Origin: Chromera velia
Lineage: Eukaryota > Sar > Chromeraceae
Length of the DNA stretch: 12,500 nt
NCBI GenBank assembly: GCA_018398765.1
Contig: JAHBMJ010000882.1
Span: 1-12,500 of the forward strand
Reading direction: 5' to 3'
Positions 1 through 8,887 of this stretch are shown here, one piece after another. The position numbers were made by a program, and so were the translations under genes. The notes under the pieces are model-generated. The model was not told the DNA's origin and did no database searches. It saw nothing but the letters and a program-made list of their open reading frames with translations. The stretch's first letter is position 1. The number at the start of each line of letters is the position of its first letter.

Positions 1-41
1 CCCCCCCCCCCCCGCCCTAAGCCGACGCACCGACAGCAGCA
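1..41. other. C homopolymer and 3' flank of the left gene
   Basis: The window opens with 13 consecutive C residues, then GCCC and a short stretch up to the stop codon of the minus-strand gene. On the sense strand of that gene this is a G-rich run directly downstream of the stop. No polyadenylation hexamer is visible in the few bases available. The run may be natural or a contig-edge artefact. Confidence 0.5.
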
Positions 42-2486
42 TCACGCGGCCGCTCCACTGCCCCCTTCAGCCCCCCCTTCCCCCCCTCCCACCCCCGCAG
101 CAGCCCCTTCCTCGTCCTCGCTGGACAGCCCCCCCAGCTTCTCTCTCCGGGCCCTTGCACGAATGAACCCGGCGGTGGGGTGCACCCTCACCTGCAGGAA
201 GGCAGGCAGGAAGGCATTTGGATAGACACACAGAGAGACAGAGAATCAATAGGTCAAGACAGACAGAAAGAAGTTCGATTTTGCGTCGATTCTGCTTCGG
301 TGAAAAGCCATCGGAAATAGTCTAGACGGACAGCTGCTGTTGCCGGGTTCAATGTGTCTAGACAAAAGCAGAAGCATGGATGCGAAGAGATCCTCACGGC
401 ATCGATCCGTCAGGCTGACCGGAAGAAGATAAGTGGCGCAGCATAGAAGGAAGATGGATGAGGAGTCTGATTTTAGCAAATAAAAGAAGTGACGACAAGG
501 GCAATCATCGTATTCTGGAGAGAAGACCAAGAGGAAAGACAGCCAGCCAGCCAAACACAGAGCAGTCCCTCTTCCCTCCCTTCCCTTCCCGTACCTGTGC
601 TCTGACAGCGAGTCCATGCAGCTCATGATCGAGTCTCAACTCGACGTCTCTCTCCTTTGCCTCCTCCTCGATCATACTCAAATCGTTCAAATCACCCCCC
701 GGCAACCCCAAACGCCCGAGGAAGCCAGCCTGCTGCTTCCTTTCCATCTCCCCCTCTCCCCCCTCGAGTGGCCCTTCCTGCTCCTGCTCAGCCTCTCTCT
801 CGAGGACGACACAAGGGAGACGGCGAATAACCTCAGAGCGCTCTTCAACCAGCTCAAAACGAGAGGAAAGCCACAGACGGAGGGACTGCAGACGCACGAG
901 CTGGCTTTCCGGGGCCGGCACTGCACAAACGAGCGCAGTAGCCCTCACTTCGGAAGGTGACAGACGACGAATCACCCCCCCCAGCCGTCTCTCTTTGAAT
1001 GCAGAACACAACATAGACCTGACATGTGTCTGATTGAATACAGAGAACGAGAGGGTGAACACGGCGCCGTCGTCCTCGTGCAAGTGACGCACGCAGTACT
1101 CAGCCAACGTGCGTGGCACCCCTGTCGCCTCCCCATGCTCTGCCTGGTACTGCTGTTGTCGGAGGATGTCTGCGACTGACTCCAGACGTCCGTCCAGTGC
1201 AACACCGAGGCCTGTGGTGGGGCGCACAGGCGAGATCACCCCTGTGGTCCCCACCTGGGGCAGAGGGTATCTAGGGACGGGGGGAGTTCCCAGCGCCCCT
1301 GTCATCAGTGACGTACCGCCATAGACATCCTGACCCAACCGCGTAGCACGCGCAGGGGTGGCGCTCTGGCTGCCGCAGCCCAGCCCGAAGGGAGAGCGTG
1401 ACCTCCGGATTGGCAGGGGGGTCACAGACACAGAGGGTTCATGGGCAGTGACTGCAGTCGTGCTGGGGGCCCTCAGCGCTCCCCTAGGAGAGCTGGAAGG
1501 GGGTGTGGACCACTTGTGAGAAGGGAAGGGAAAGTCGGGGGAGGTTGCGAAGAGCCCAGCAGCAGGAGTACACCCACGGCGGAATTGTGTGGGTGTCCCT
1601 GCGGTCCCTTGCCTCTCCCTGCTGTCAGCATGAGCGGTGGGGCTGCTGTATTTCCTCAGGGGTGATTTGGCAGCAGATCGGGACACGAGGGCGTGTGCGA
1701 CTCTACGGGGGTCTACCCTTCCTCCAGAGAGGGAGTGGTCTGCCCTCACAGGTGTGGGAGTGGGGGTGGCGGCAGAGCGGGAGCCCAGGGTGGCCCTGAA
1801 AGGAGTGGGAACCTCCGCCACACCTGCATGAACGCAGAAAACACCAGAAAAGTTGAGAAAAACGATCAGTCATGAAACAAAAAGGGACCAAAAAAGGCAG
1901 TTCAGCATATTCCAATGTACGGACCCTTTAATCCGGCTGAGTTCCCCCCTGCTCCCCAAGTCTCTCCAAGGGGAGGAGAGTCTGTCCGTCTCTTGATGAT
2001 CTCATCGCACACGGCCCGGAGCTTTCTTGAGTCCACACACGCCTCTTTGAGGACTCCGGAGAAGGCCTCGATCTCACGGTTGGATAGAGTGATGGGGGGT
2101 TCTGCTCGTACAAGCAGAGAGGAAATACGACGAACAGTCTCATCGGGTTGCAGTGGCAGGGGAGAGACTGCCCCTCTGTCCATGTGCATGTAAATGTTCT
2201 CCTCAAACGCATTCATTTTTTGGGTTTCTTTCAAGCCTCCGTAGGTCTTCCTTCTTAACAGCACAAAATCAGAAGTCACGTCTTCCTTGAGCGAATTGGC
2301 ACACTGGTCTCTTTTATCTTTCCTAAATTGAGGGGGATTATTGGGGGAAAGGGATGGGAAAGGGGATTGCAAATGATTGCATGCAGTGGCTTGCTCGAGA
2401 AAACGGCTGCTATACCGCGCCGCGGGGGCCGGAAGCCGCGCGCGCGGCGCAGTGACGCGGGCGGCGGAGCCCAAACTTACCGCCAT
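42..2486 (-). CDS. Multi-exon protein of unknown function (about 573 aa)
   Basis: Modelled coding exons on the minus strand: 2486-2481 (ATG GCG only), 2285-1921, 1795-595 and 191-45, with TGA at 44-42. All junctions are GT..AG and keep one open frame. The last junction (CAG|GTACGG to TTCCTGCAG|GTGAGG) is the clearest. The N-terminal 120 residues are mixed charged and helical-looking. Residues of about 125-330 are rich in Ser, Thr, Pro and Arg and look disordered. A more ordered block follows (near LAEYCVRHLHEDDGAVF to IRRLPCVVLE, roughly 1155-800), then an acidic Glu-rich stretch and a Gly/Ala/Glu tail. I recognise no domain, signal peptide or membrane segment. Alternatives: translation may start at the in-frame ATG 2216-2214 (MNAFEEN), and the 1920-1796 intron could use other sites. 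There are no internal stops, unlike every other gene here, so it is probably functional. Confidence 0.7.
192..594 (-). other. Intron 3 of the left gene (403 nt)
   Basis: The donor CAG|GTACGG lies at 595/594 and the acceptor TTCCTGCAG|GTGAGG at 192/191, after a CTGCCTGC-type pyrimidine tract. Joining is in phase 0 and turns an otherwise truncated reading frame into 49 further codons ending in TGA. The intron has short tetranucleotide runs near both ends (GGCT-type just inside the donor, CTGC/CTTC-type before the acceptor). If unspliced, the frame would run to a stop at 507-505. Confidence 0.75.
1796..1920 (-). other. Intron 2 of the left gene (125 nt)
   Basis: The preferred junction is donor CC|GTACAT (1921/1920) to acceptor CTCCTTTCAG|GGCC (1796/1795). 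It joins two open frames in register as a split Pro codon. An alternative also keeps the frame: donor G|GTCCGT a few bases upstream with acceptor TTCATGCAG|GTGTGG (1824/1823), which has the stronger pyrimidine tract. That some intron lies here is better supported than its exact ends. Confidence 0.55.
2286..2480 (-). other. Intron 1 of the left gene (195 nt), after a Met-Ala exon
   Basis: ATGGCG at 2486-2481 is followed at once by a textbook donor, GTAAGT (2480-2475). The only acceptor I found that keeps the downstream frame is CTCAAG|GAAGAC at 2286/2285, which has a modest pyrimidine tract. The better-looking acceptor, CTCAATTTAG|GAAAG near 2330, would put a TAA in frame. The intron holds the GC-rich block described separately. 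Confidence 0.45.
2415..2469. promoter_or_regulatory. CpG-dense block in the first intron
   Basis: About 55 bases are made almost wholly of CG, GCG and CCG steps (for example CCGCGCCGCGGGGGCC and GCGCGCGCGGCGC), in sharp contrast to the flanking AT-balanced DNA. It lies inside the modelled first intron, about 10-65 nt after the GTAAGT donor. It could be an intronic regulatory block, or promoter DNA if transcription starts further down and translation begins at ATG 2216. No binding site is assigned. Confidence 0.3.
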
Positions 2487-2801
2487 GCATGCAAAGATAT
2501 GGCCAAAAAATACCAAAAAGACGCGTGTCTCAGCTAGGAATTCTCAGGATCTCTGAATTTCTGAAACTTTCACACACATTCGATCTGAAACCATCGGGGT
2601 GACAGTCTTGCATGATTGAGCAACCCTTTGTCGATATATACATATTGATATCGATACATTGTTTCTCCGTATGCCAGCAAAGTCTTGGAGTGGCCAGGTT
2701 GTTTTCGATTGTCCCTCAAAAGTGACTACACTCTTTGATCTATGAATTCAGTGAGTCAGTTTTTTTCAGTCTGTTCCAATTTGATTACATTGCTCTGCTC
2801 T
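2487..2801. promoter_or_regulatory. Intergenic region between divergent genes
   Basis: There is no supported ORF. Before the transposon landed, this stretch of about 315 bp separated the start of the left gene (minus) from the ATG of the ankyrin gene (plus), so it probably held divergent promoters and 5' untranslated sequence. Visible elements are an AT-rich inverted repeat (TCGATAT 2631-2637 with ATATCGA 2648-2654) and a pyrimidine tract ending in TTTTTTTCAG (about 2760-2769). The tract looks like a splice acceptor on the plus strand, about 40 nt before the ankyrin start in the pre-insertion sequence. Confidence 0.45.
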
Positions 2802-2809
2802 TTCCAAGA
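2802..2809. repeat. Left target-site duplication of the hAT-like element
   Basis: TTCCAAGA lies immediately outside the left inverted repeat. The identical 8-mer occurs immediately outside the right inverted repeat at 11084-11091. The next bases outward differ on each side, so the duplication is exactly 8 bp. Confidence 0.9.
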
Positions 2810-2824
2810 CTAGGGTCTGACACT
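2810..2824 (+). repeat. Left terminal inverted repeat (15 bp)
   Basis: CTAGGGTCTGACACT is the exact reverse complement of 11069-11083. Beyond base 15 the two ends diverge. Confidence 0.9.
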
Positions 2825-3103
2825 CTTGATGTAGACGCTAGGTTTCAGCAGTGGTTTTTATGCCTAAAACCATGTAAAAAACTTAAAAATCTATATTTAT
2901 AGGTCAATCTAAAGCTTAACTAATCCTAAAAACTTAAAATCTGATGATTTTAGAGTGGTTCTCTTTGGTTTATAGTTGGTTACCCCCCTTTTTATAGCAT
3001 TTTGCCAGTCCCGGTTTTTATCGGTTTTGGAACCATAAGATTTACCACTGAAACCACACAAAAACCAACTCAAAAAACCGGCTTCAATACGTTTTTCAAC
3101 AGA
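2825..3103. other. Left subterminal non-coding region of the hAT-like element
   Basis: AT-rich with no supported ORF. It has many GGTTTT/AAAACC units arranged as inverted repeats: a near-perfect hairpin GGTTTTTATGCCTAAAACC at about 2853-2871, and CCGGTTTTT at 3011-3019 facing AAAAACCGG at 3073-3081. AAAACTTAAAA occurs twice (about 2880 and 2931). Subterminal repeats of this kind are commonly transposase-binding in hAT elements; here that is inference. Confidence 0.5.
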
Positions 3104-3108
3104 ACTAT
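3104..3108. repeat. Target-site duplication, left side of the LTR retrotransposon
   Basis: ACTAT abuts the TG end of the LTR. It pairs with ACTGT at 8888-8892, with one transition mismatch in five. Five-bp duplications are normal for Ty3/gypsy integrases. Confidence 0.7.
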
Positions 3109-3360
3109 TGTAAGCTACGTATGGTACTAGAGGCTCAATTACGATAAGCGTAGATCGTAGGCAGACTCACATTAAAATATGACCTAGCAGAGTCAATCTG
3201 TTGATCCACTATTCAGACCAGCCAACACCACGATCGAGAGACTGGCATAGAACACTTTCGCACGCAAAGGTCAGACGTCACTTTATTCAGACTGGGCGTA
3301 CGCGGCGTTGCGAGGTCGGCGGTGGCCCTAGCGCGGCGCGACGCTCGTGGCAGGCCCACA
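3109..3360 (-). repeat. 3' LTR (252 bp)
   Basis: Begins TGTAAGCT and ends CCCACA on the plus strand. It matches 8636-8887 at 241 of 252 positions by my alignment, with no gaps. All 11 differences are transitions. On the element's sense strand an AATAAA polyadenylation signal lies at 3287-3282. Confidence 0.95.
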
Positions 3361-3374
3361 CCTGCCCGCCTTCT
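3361..3374 (-). other. Polypurine tract
   Basis: On the minus strand AGAAGGCGGGCAGG lies directly against the 3' LTR: purine-rich with two interrupting C residues. This is where plus-strand DNA synthesis would be primed in reverse transcription. Confidence 0.55.
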
Positions 3375-3479
3375 GAAGCTGACGTCCACGCTCAGCTCAA
3401 TCACTCAGACCATCTAAATTGAACCATAGAGGCATGAATGAAGTCGGTAAGCCACGACCGACACCACAGTGTGCCTCTT

Positions 3480-6400
3480 CTACCACATGTACACGATGTC
3501 CTCGGAATCACTCTCAGCATCTTCAGGCTGAGAAGCAGATAGCTAGAGAGCACACAGCCTAGGAAGCTGCATCTCTAACTGACAGATTCGCACCCCGCTC
3601 CATACGGCCTTCTCGACTGCACTGACGTGCACCACACGTCTTCTTAACTCCATCCCACACCTGTCTGCCTTCTTCTTCGCTGCTTCTCTTCTTTTCTCCT
3701 TGAAGGCATGCAGGGCTTCCTTTATATGCGTGAGGCTGACTGACGGTTCCCACGACGCATTCTTCTTACTCTCCCCCTTCCACCAGATGAGATAGTGCGC
3801 CTGTCCATCAATCCGCCTGTGATCCAGAATTTCTTCAACTTCATATTCCACCTCTATAGAGGTTGGAAGGCGGATGGCAGGCAACGGATCAGTCTTCTCC
3901 CTCTCGTACTTTTTCAAGAAGGAGACATTAATCACATTGTGTGTCCGTACGCCTGCAGGGAAAATGAGCTCATATGCGTTGTCGTGTATCTTTCTTTCTA
4001 CCTCAAAGGGTCCATAATACACCGGTTCGAGTTTCCTCACTATTCCTCCTGGCTTTCTATCTCTTTTGAAGTAAAAATTATGGACAAGTACATAATCTCT
4101 AGGCTCGAAAGATACTTCCCTCCTGTATGGATCTACCTGTTGTGTCATCTGCTCTCTTGCCTTCTGTAATTTTTCTTTTGCTCTCATAATTTCTGCCTCT
4201 CTGGCGTCTGCGAATTCTGCTGCTGGAGAGCAGAAAGATTTCGTTCGTACAGAGACAGAAGGCAGACGAATGGGATCGCGGCCATACAGAAAACGGAATG
4301 GAGACATGCCGAGAGCTGAATGAATTGAATCGCGATATGCAAACTGATACACAGCCAACCACTTCGGCCACTGCAGTCTGACTGGTGTTCATCCACAAAA
4401 CAGCGCAGCATTTGCTCAATCGTTTGATTGTCTCTCTCTGTCTGTCCATCCGACTGTGGATGCCCTCTCGTGCTCATGTTCAATTTTGTCTTCCACAGTC
4501 GAGCAAGCTCCTGCCAAAAAGCAGAAAGGAAACGAGGATCACGATCACTCATCACCGATTGAGGCATCCCGTACTCGAGGATCACTCGTTCAAAGACTGC
4601 CTCTGCTGTCCCCTCTGCCGTGATTCCTGAGGAGACTGCAATGAAGCAAGGAGCTTTAGACAGACGATCGACAACAGAGAGAATTCCATCTACCCATTCA
4701 TTCTTATACAACACCCTCGGGAGTCCAAATACAAAATCAAGAGAGAATGACTGAAATACAAATTCAGGAATTGGAAGCGGATGCAGGAGGCCTTGCTGCT
4801 TCTCTGTTAGTCTCTTCCCTCTCTGGCAAATATCACACTTCCTCACATACTGCTGGACCGACACATACATATGCGGCCAGTAGAAAGAGCCAGCCAGTTT
4901 CAGATAAGTTTTTTCTCCCCCCAAATGTCCCCCCACGGCTGTGTCATGGTGTTCATAAATCAGATTTTTCTGCAGCCTTTCTGTCGGGACTGCCAGTCGA
5001 TCGTTGAAGAAAAGCAATCCGTCTTCTATATGAAAAGGTTGCACTCTCAGCCGTAGTCGCAAAGGCACTCCTTTCTCAGGATGCTCTACTGCTTCCTTTA
5101 TTTCCCTTCAGAACTGTTCCTCCTCATACCCCTTTCTTATCTTCCCCAAGAACTCTTCATCTGGCTGCACATACACTTCATTCAAGAGAAGCTCACAGAC
5201 ATCTTTTCTCTCTTCCTGCACCTCTTTCGTCTGTGCGGCCAACCCAGGCACCCTGCTTAATGCATCAGCCACCCTGTTTCGTGTACCCGAGACGTACTGA
5301 GGTGTAATCCCGAGCTCATCAAACCTTGAGACGAACCTGCGCATACGTGGAGACATCAGGGTGCGATCGGCAGACACATTCACATATTTCAGAGACTCAT
5401 GATCCAACCACACCTTCGTTGTATGATTCACGTATGGTCTCCACGTCTTCACTGCAAAAACACACCCTAGAAATTCTTTCTTTCTAATGTGATACTTCAA
5501 TTCTGCTAGGCTCATACGACGAGAAGTAAAAGCACACGGACGCAAGTAACCAATCTCCGGATCCTCTTACATCAAAGCGGCACCCAAGGTTTCAGTCGAT
5601 TCGCATGCGTCCACAAAGATTTCAAACGGGCGGGCGGGATCGGGAATGAATAATTCAACTGTATTTCTCACTGCTTCTTTCAGTGCTTGAAAACTTCTCT
5701 CTTCTTTTTCTCCCCACTCAAACACCCGCTTCGCTTTCAACAAAGCATAGAGAGGTCCCGCTTTCTCACTGAAACGGGGAACAAATCTCCTCACCCAATT
5801 CGCAAACCCCAAGAAAGAGAGCACATCCTTTCTGTTCTTCAGGGTCGGCCACTTGTTGACTGCCTCTGTTTTGCTGACCTCTGGTCAAACCCCGGTCCTG
5901 GAAATTCTCAAGCCCAGAAAGGTCACCTCACTCTGCATGAAGTGACACTTTGAAAGCTTGGCATACAGATTGTTCTCACTGAGCAAACGCAGGACAGTGC
6001 AAATATGTTTTTTATGCTCCTCTCTAGTGCGTAAATAAATGAGGATGTCATCCAGAAACACCGAAACGAAACGATCGAGGCAGGATCGAAGAGCAAATTG
6101 AATTAGCCTCATCGTAGAAGGTGGCGCGTTCGTCAAACCGAAAGAAACGACCAGCCACTCAAAAGAGCCATATCGTGTTGTGAAGGCTGCTTTGGGGATG
6201 TCTTCCTCCCTAACTCTCATTTGGTGATAGTACTGACGTAGATCTAGAGTCATAAAAAATCGTGCCCCATGGAGTCGATCGATTAATTCCTGCGGATGAG
6301 GGAGTGAATGCTTATCTTTTATTGTGATGCGATTCAAGCCTGTGTAATCGCAACACATCCTCATCGATCCGTCTTTCTTTTGTACGAAAAGAACAGGAGC

Positions 6401-7258
6401 AGCATAAAGAGAAGCAGACGGTCGAATGAATCCTTGTTCAAGATATATGTCTAGCTGTCTCCTCAGCTCATCTGTCTCTCCTATTGACAATCGGTAAGGT
6501 GGATGTGCAGGAGGTGAATGACCAGGCTCAAGTTCAATTTTGAAGTCCAAATGAGGACCTCTGGACGGTGGCAGATGAGAGAGTCGGTCAAGGAAAAGAG
6601 ACGCATGATTTGCCACAATTTCTTTCACATCACGAGGCACCTCTGGATCCGGTCGATTGAGAAATGCACACACTTCAGAAAGATCGGAAGAAGAATAGAC
6701 AGAATGATCAGAAGAAAGAGAAGAAAGAAAGTCAGACCCATGAATCCCCTTGTCATCCATTCTTCCCTTTCCATTCCCCCCTAATTCACTCACTTCAGTT
6801 GTCTGCACTTTGCACTCCTCCTGTGCAGGTGGTTGTGGGCGCACCATCTCCATGTATACGATATGAAACGGCGCTCCTCTCTTGATGCAACGTCTAGCCT
6901 GCACAGGATTCAAGAAAGGAGGGCAATTTTCATCTTTCTTGTACCCTCCTTTCAAAATCACTTCACAGCGTTTAAAAGAGAACCGAAGAGACCGAGTTGG
7001 ATGGTCGAGCTTGACGTTGTGTGCGTCACTCCATTTTTGACCGAGGATCACGTCATAGCCATCCAGGTCAGCAAGCAATGCACCCACAATTTCTGAATAC
7101 CCCTGTATGCGCAGAGGCACTTGAGGTGTATACTCACTGACTGTAGCGTCCAGTCTCCCATTCTCTTTCACCGCCATCCGACGTCTCATAGGGGTCGAAA
7201 ACCTCAGGTTCCCGAGGAACCACGACGCGATCATCCTCTCTCCGGCTGGGAATCGTTC
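3480..7258 (-). pseudogene. pol: Pol polyprotein of the chromovirus (PR remnant, RT, RNase H, integrase, chromodomain)
   Basis: The protease C-terminal half is recognisable (ENGRLDATV, PLRIQGY, GYDVILGQKW; about 7165-7025), but no D-S/T-G active site was found. RT (about 6560-5890) has LDLRQYYHQM with catalytic Asp, FGLTNAP and FLDDILIY. RNase H (about 5824-5230) has IFVDAC, KKEFLG, LDHESL and VADALSR. Integrase (about 5000-4200) has an H-H-C-C zinc module ending KCDICQ and a full D,D(35)E triad: LDFVFGLP, SDRDPRF, SDGQTER. Then come a GPY/F-like stretch (VYYGPFEVERK) and a chromodomain (about 3854-3693; YEVEEILDH, YLIWWKG, SWEP). Internal stops: TGA 5887-5885, TAA 5569-5567, TGA 5110-5108. 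One base is missing near 4388-4370 within integrase. The frame meets TAG at 3545-3543 but reads on for 20 acidic, coding-looking residues to TAG 3482-3480, either of which could be the original end. Confidence 0.92.
3693..3854 (-). other. Chromodomain at the C-terminus of Pol
   Basis: The segment EYEVEEILDHRR...YLIWWKG...ASWEP has the spacing of HP1-type chromodomains, which bind methylated histone H3 and steer chromovirus integration. Of the three aromatic-cage positions, the first (Tyr of EYEVEE) and second (second Trp of IWWKG) are aromatic. The third (after KG) is Glu, as in the less canonical chromodomains of some chromoviruses. This segment is uninterrupted in this copy. Confidence 0.85.
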
Positions 7259-8570
7259 TCACTCCCGCCACTCGTCTGGGTCCCACCCGATGCGCTGGTT
7301 GTGACCCCTAGGGCGGTGAAGACATTCGCTAACCAAACGATGGAGTGTCGCTGAAGGCACGCCCTTGTCCCCCCGAAGGAACATTGCTTCCGAACCCCCT
7401 GCCTGGCTGACGAGTCTCCTCCCTCCCCCCCGATGCAGAGGGCGACCCATAAGGAGAAGGGTATCGAGCCTCCTCATAGTATCTGCAAGGAGAAGAGCTT
7501 TCTCGTCGAAACTCAGGAAACCAAGCTGCTCGCTGTGGAGGTTCCCGTCATCCTCTGAATGGGGATGTATACGTGGCACGTGCCTGTGGGGGACCGCGTA
7601 ACCCATTCCAGTACTGCCTCATCTGGTGATTAGGATCACCACACTAGAGGCAAAGTCCCCGTCTCCATCTTTCCTCCCACAGGGCCTGGGGCAATCTGGG
7701 GTCGCAAAGCAGCATGCCACGACGCACCCCACAGAGTTCCATCGGAGCCGGTCCAGTTGGGTCAATCGGTGGAGACCCCCCTGGAATCGGTCCTGCCCCT
7801 TTGTCCCACTTTCCTCCCCGAGCTGATGCCTGTTGAAGCCAGGCCTCATTGTCCAAGGCCTTCTCTATGGCCTCCTGCAGAGTCTGCGGCTCCTGTCTAT
7901 CAGTCTAGAACATGACGGCAAATGGCAAACCCTCAATGTAGCTATTGAGGAGGTCCCACTCACTCGTCCCTGCCTTTTTTAGCTTCAACGCCTCGACGTT
8001 GAACTTATTGTTGTAGTCGCTGACAGTTCCAGTGTACTTGAGGATTGCGATCTTCTTCTTTGCTGCCCTGCGGACGTGCTTGTCTCTGTACCGACGAAGC
8101 AATATGTCCTTCAAGGCAGGCCAGTCGCAAAACCCAATGCCGTCCTCCAACTTCACCAAGTCAAACCAGTCCTTGAGTTCAGGGCTCAAGTAAGACTTGG
8201 CCAGACCGAGTTGACGTTCCGGAGCGGTCTGAGCATTCGCAAACCAGTCGTCCATGTCAGTGCATCACCTTTCCGCTTTCTCCCGCACTCCTGTAAAGAC
8301 ATCCGGATTCTTCAGTGTAGTCCTGAGAACTTGTTCTCGAACTTCAGGCGCCTGAGGAGGTAGACCACCCTGTCCGCCTCCAAACAACATGCCGTTTCCT
8401 TGTACATCCATCGGCTGCTGGACTGCTGCAGCAGCTTGCTCCATCTGTCTTTGCTGCAGTTCCGCCAGTATCTGCCCTTGCTGCTGCTGGGTCTGCTGGA
8501 CTGCGGTGAGACCCTGCTGAACCTGTAGCAGAGTCGCACCTACCTCCGCCTGGAACTGCTCAAAAGACAT
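7134..8570 (-). pseudogene. gag: Gag protein of the chromovirus, multiply interrupted
   Basis: The frame starts at ATG 8570-8568, 65 nt inside the 5' LTR, and stays in one register to TGA 7136-7134 (about 478 codons). The N-terminus is Gln-rich and coiled-coil-like. A retrotransposon Gag domain follows (FTGVREKAER, then DMDDWF, SYLSPELKDWFD, WPALKDILLRRYRDKH, YTGTVSDYNNKF). A CCHC-type zinc knuckle lies at 7652-7611 with the pattern C-x2-C-x4-H-x4-Tyr: its last Cys codon reads TAC, and a TAG occupies a knuckle x-position. Internal stops: TGA 8267-8265, TAG 7907-7905, TAG 7646-7644, TGA 7550-7548, TAG 7331-7329, TAG 7310-7308. The 7600-7250 stretch is Pro/Ser/Arg/Gly-rich linker. Gag packages element RNA; this copy cannot be translated in full. 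Confidence 0.85.
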
Positions 8571-8615
8571 CAAGAAAGAAAACCAGAATGAGCAAAGATT
8601 TGTCCCTTCGCCGAA

Positions 8616-8632
8616 CCAGCTCTGTACTACCA
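8616..8632 (-). other. Candidate primer-binding site
   Basis: Three nucleotides inside the 5' LTR the minus strand reads TGGTAGTACAGAGCTGG. It starts with the TGG that pairs with a tRNA 3' CCA and resembles the initiator-Met type (TGGTATCAGAGC or TGGTAGCAGAG), but with extra bases in the middle. The tRNA is not assigned; decay or a different tRNA could explain the mismatch. Confidence 0.4.
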
Positions 8633-8635
8633 GAC

Positions 8636-8887
8636 TGTAAGCTGCGTACAGTACTAGAGGCTCAATTACGATAAGCGTAGATCGTAGGCAGACTCACATT
8701 AAAGTATGACCTAGCAAAGTCAATCTGTTGATCCACTATTCAGACTAGCTAACACCACGATCGAGAGACTGGCACAGAACACTTTCGCACGCAAAGGTCA
8801 GACGTCACTTTATTCAGACTGGGCGCACGTGGCGTTGCGAGGTCGGCGGCGGCCCTAGCGCGGCGCGACGCTCGTGGCAGGCCCACA
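8636..8887 (-). repeat. 5' LTR (252 bp)
   Basis: The partner of 3109-3360. It carries the promoter and, on the minus strand, AATAAA at 8814-8809 within CTGAATAAAGTG. Both LTRs also hold a GC-rich CpG-containing segment on their CCCACA side. TG..CA ends are intact. Confidence 0.95.

Larger units (their letters stand above)
3109..8887 (-). mobile_element. Ty3/gypsy chromovirus-type LTR retrotransposon, dead copy
   Basis: A 5,779-bp element on the minus strand, with 252-bp LTRs at both ends, TG..CA termini and a 5-bp target duplication (ACTAT/ACTGT). The minus-strand order is 5' LTR, candidate primer site, Gag with zinc knuckle, protease remnant, RT, RNase H, integrase, GPY/F-like module, chromodomain, polypurine tract, 3' LTR. 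Protease-RT-RNase H-integrase order defines Ty3/gypsy, and the C-terminal chromodomain places it among chromoviruses. Gag and Pol lie in different frames. About nine internal stops, one clear integrase frameshift and a missing protease active-site motif show that this copy cannot make its proteins. It sits inside the hAT-like element, so it inserted later. Confidence 0.95.

Noticed and set aside
616-1831. Several plus-strand ORFs opposite the left gene
   Set aside because: They are low-complexity shadows of the Ser/Pro/Arg-rich minus-strand exon, without motifs.
2287-2516. N-terminal extension of the second exon through the GC-rich block
   Set aside because: It has no ATG at its beginning (the frame opens with TTG), runs straight through a GTAAGT donor, and reads as Arg/Pro/Ala-rich sequence created by CpG repeats.
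2811-2811. Element start at T2811, giving an exact hAT-type TAGGG end
   Set aside because: With that boundary the flanking 8-mers (TCCAAGAC and GTTCCAAG) do not match, whereas starting at C2810 gives a perfect TTCCAAGA duplication.
3201-3422. Small ORFs within and beside the 3' LTR
   Set aside because: They overlap LTR sequence that is duplicated as non-coding at the other end, with no coding signal.
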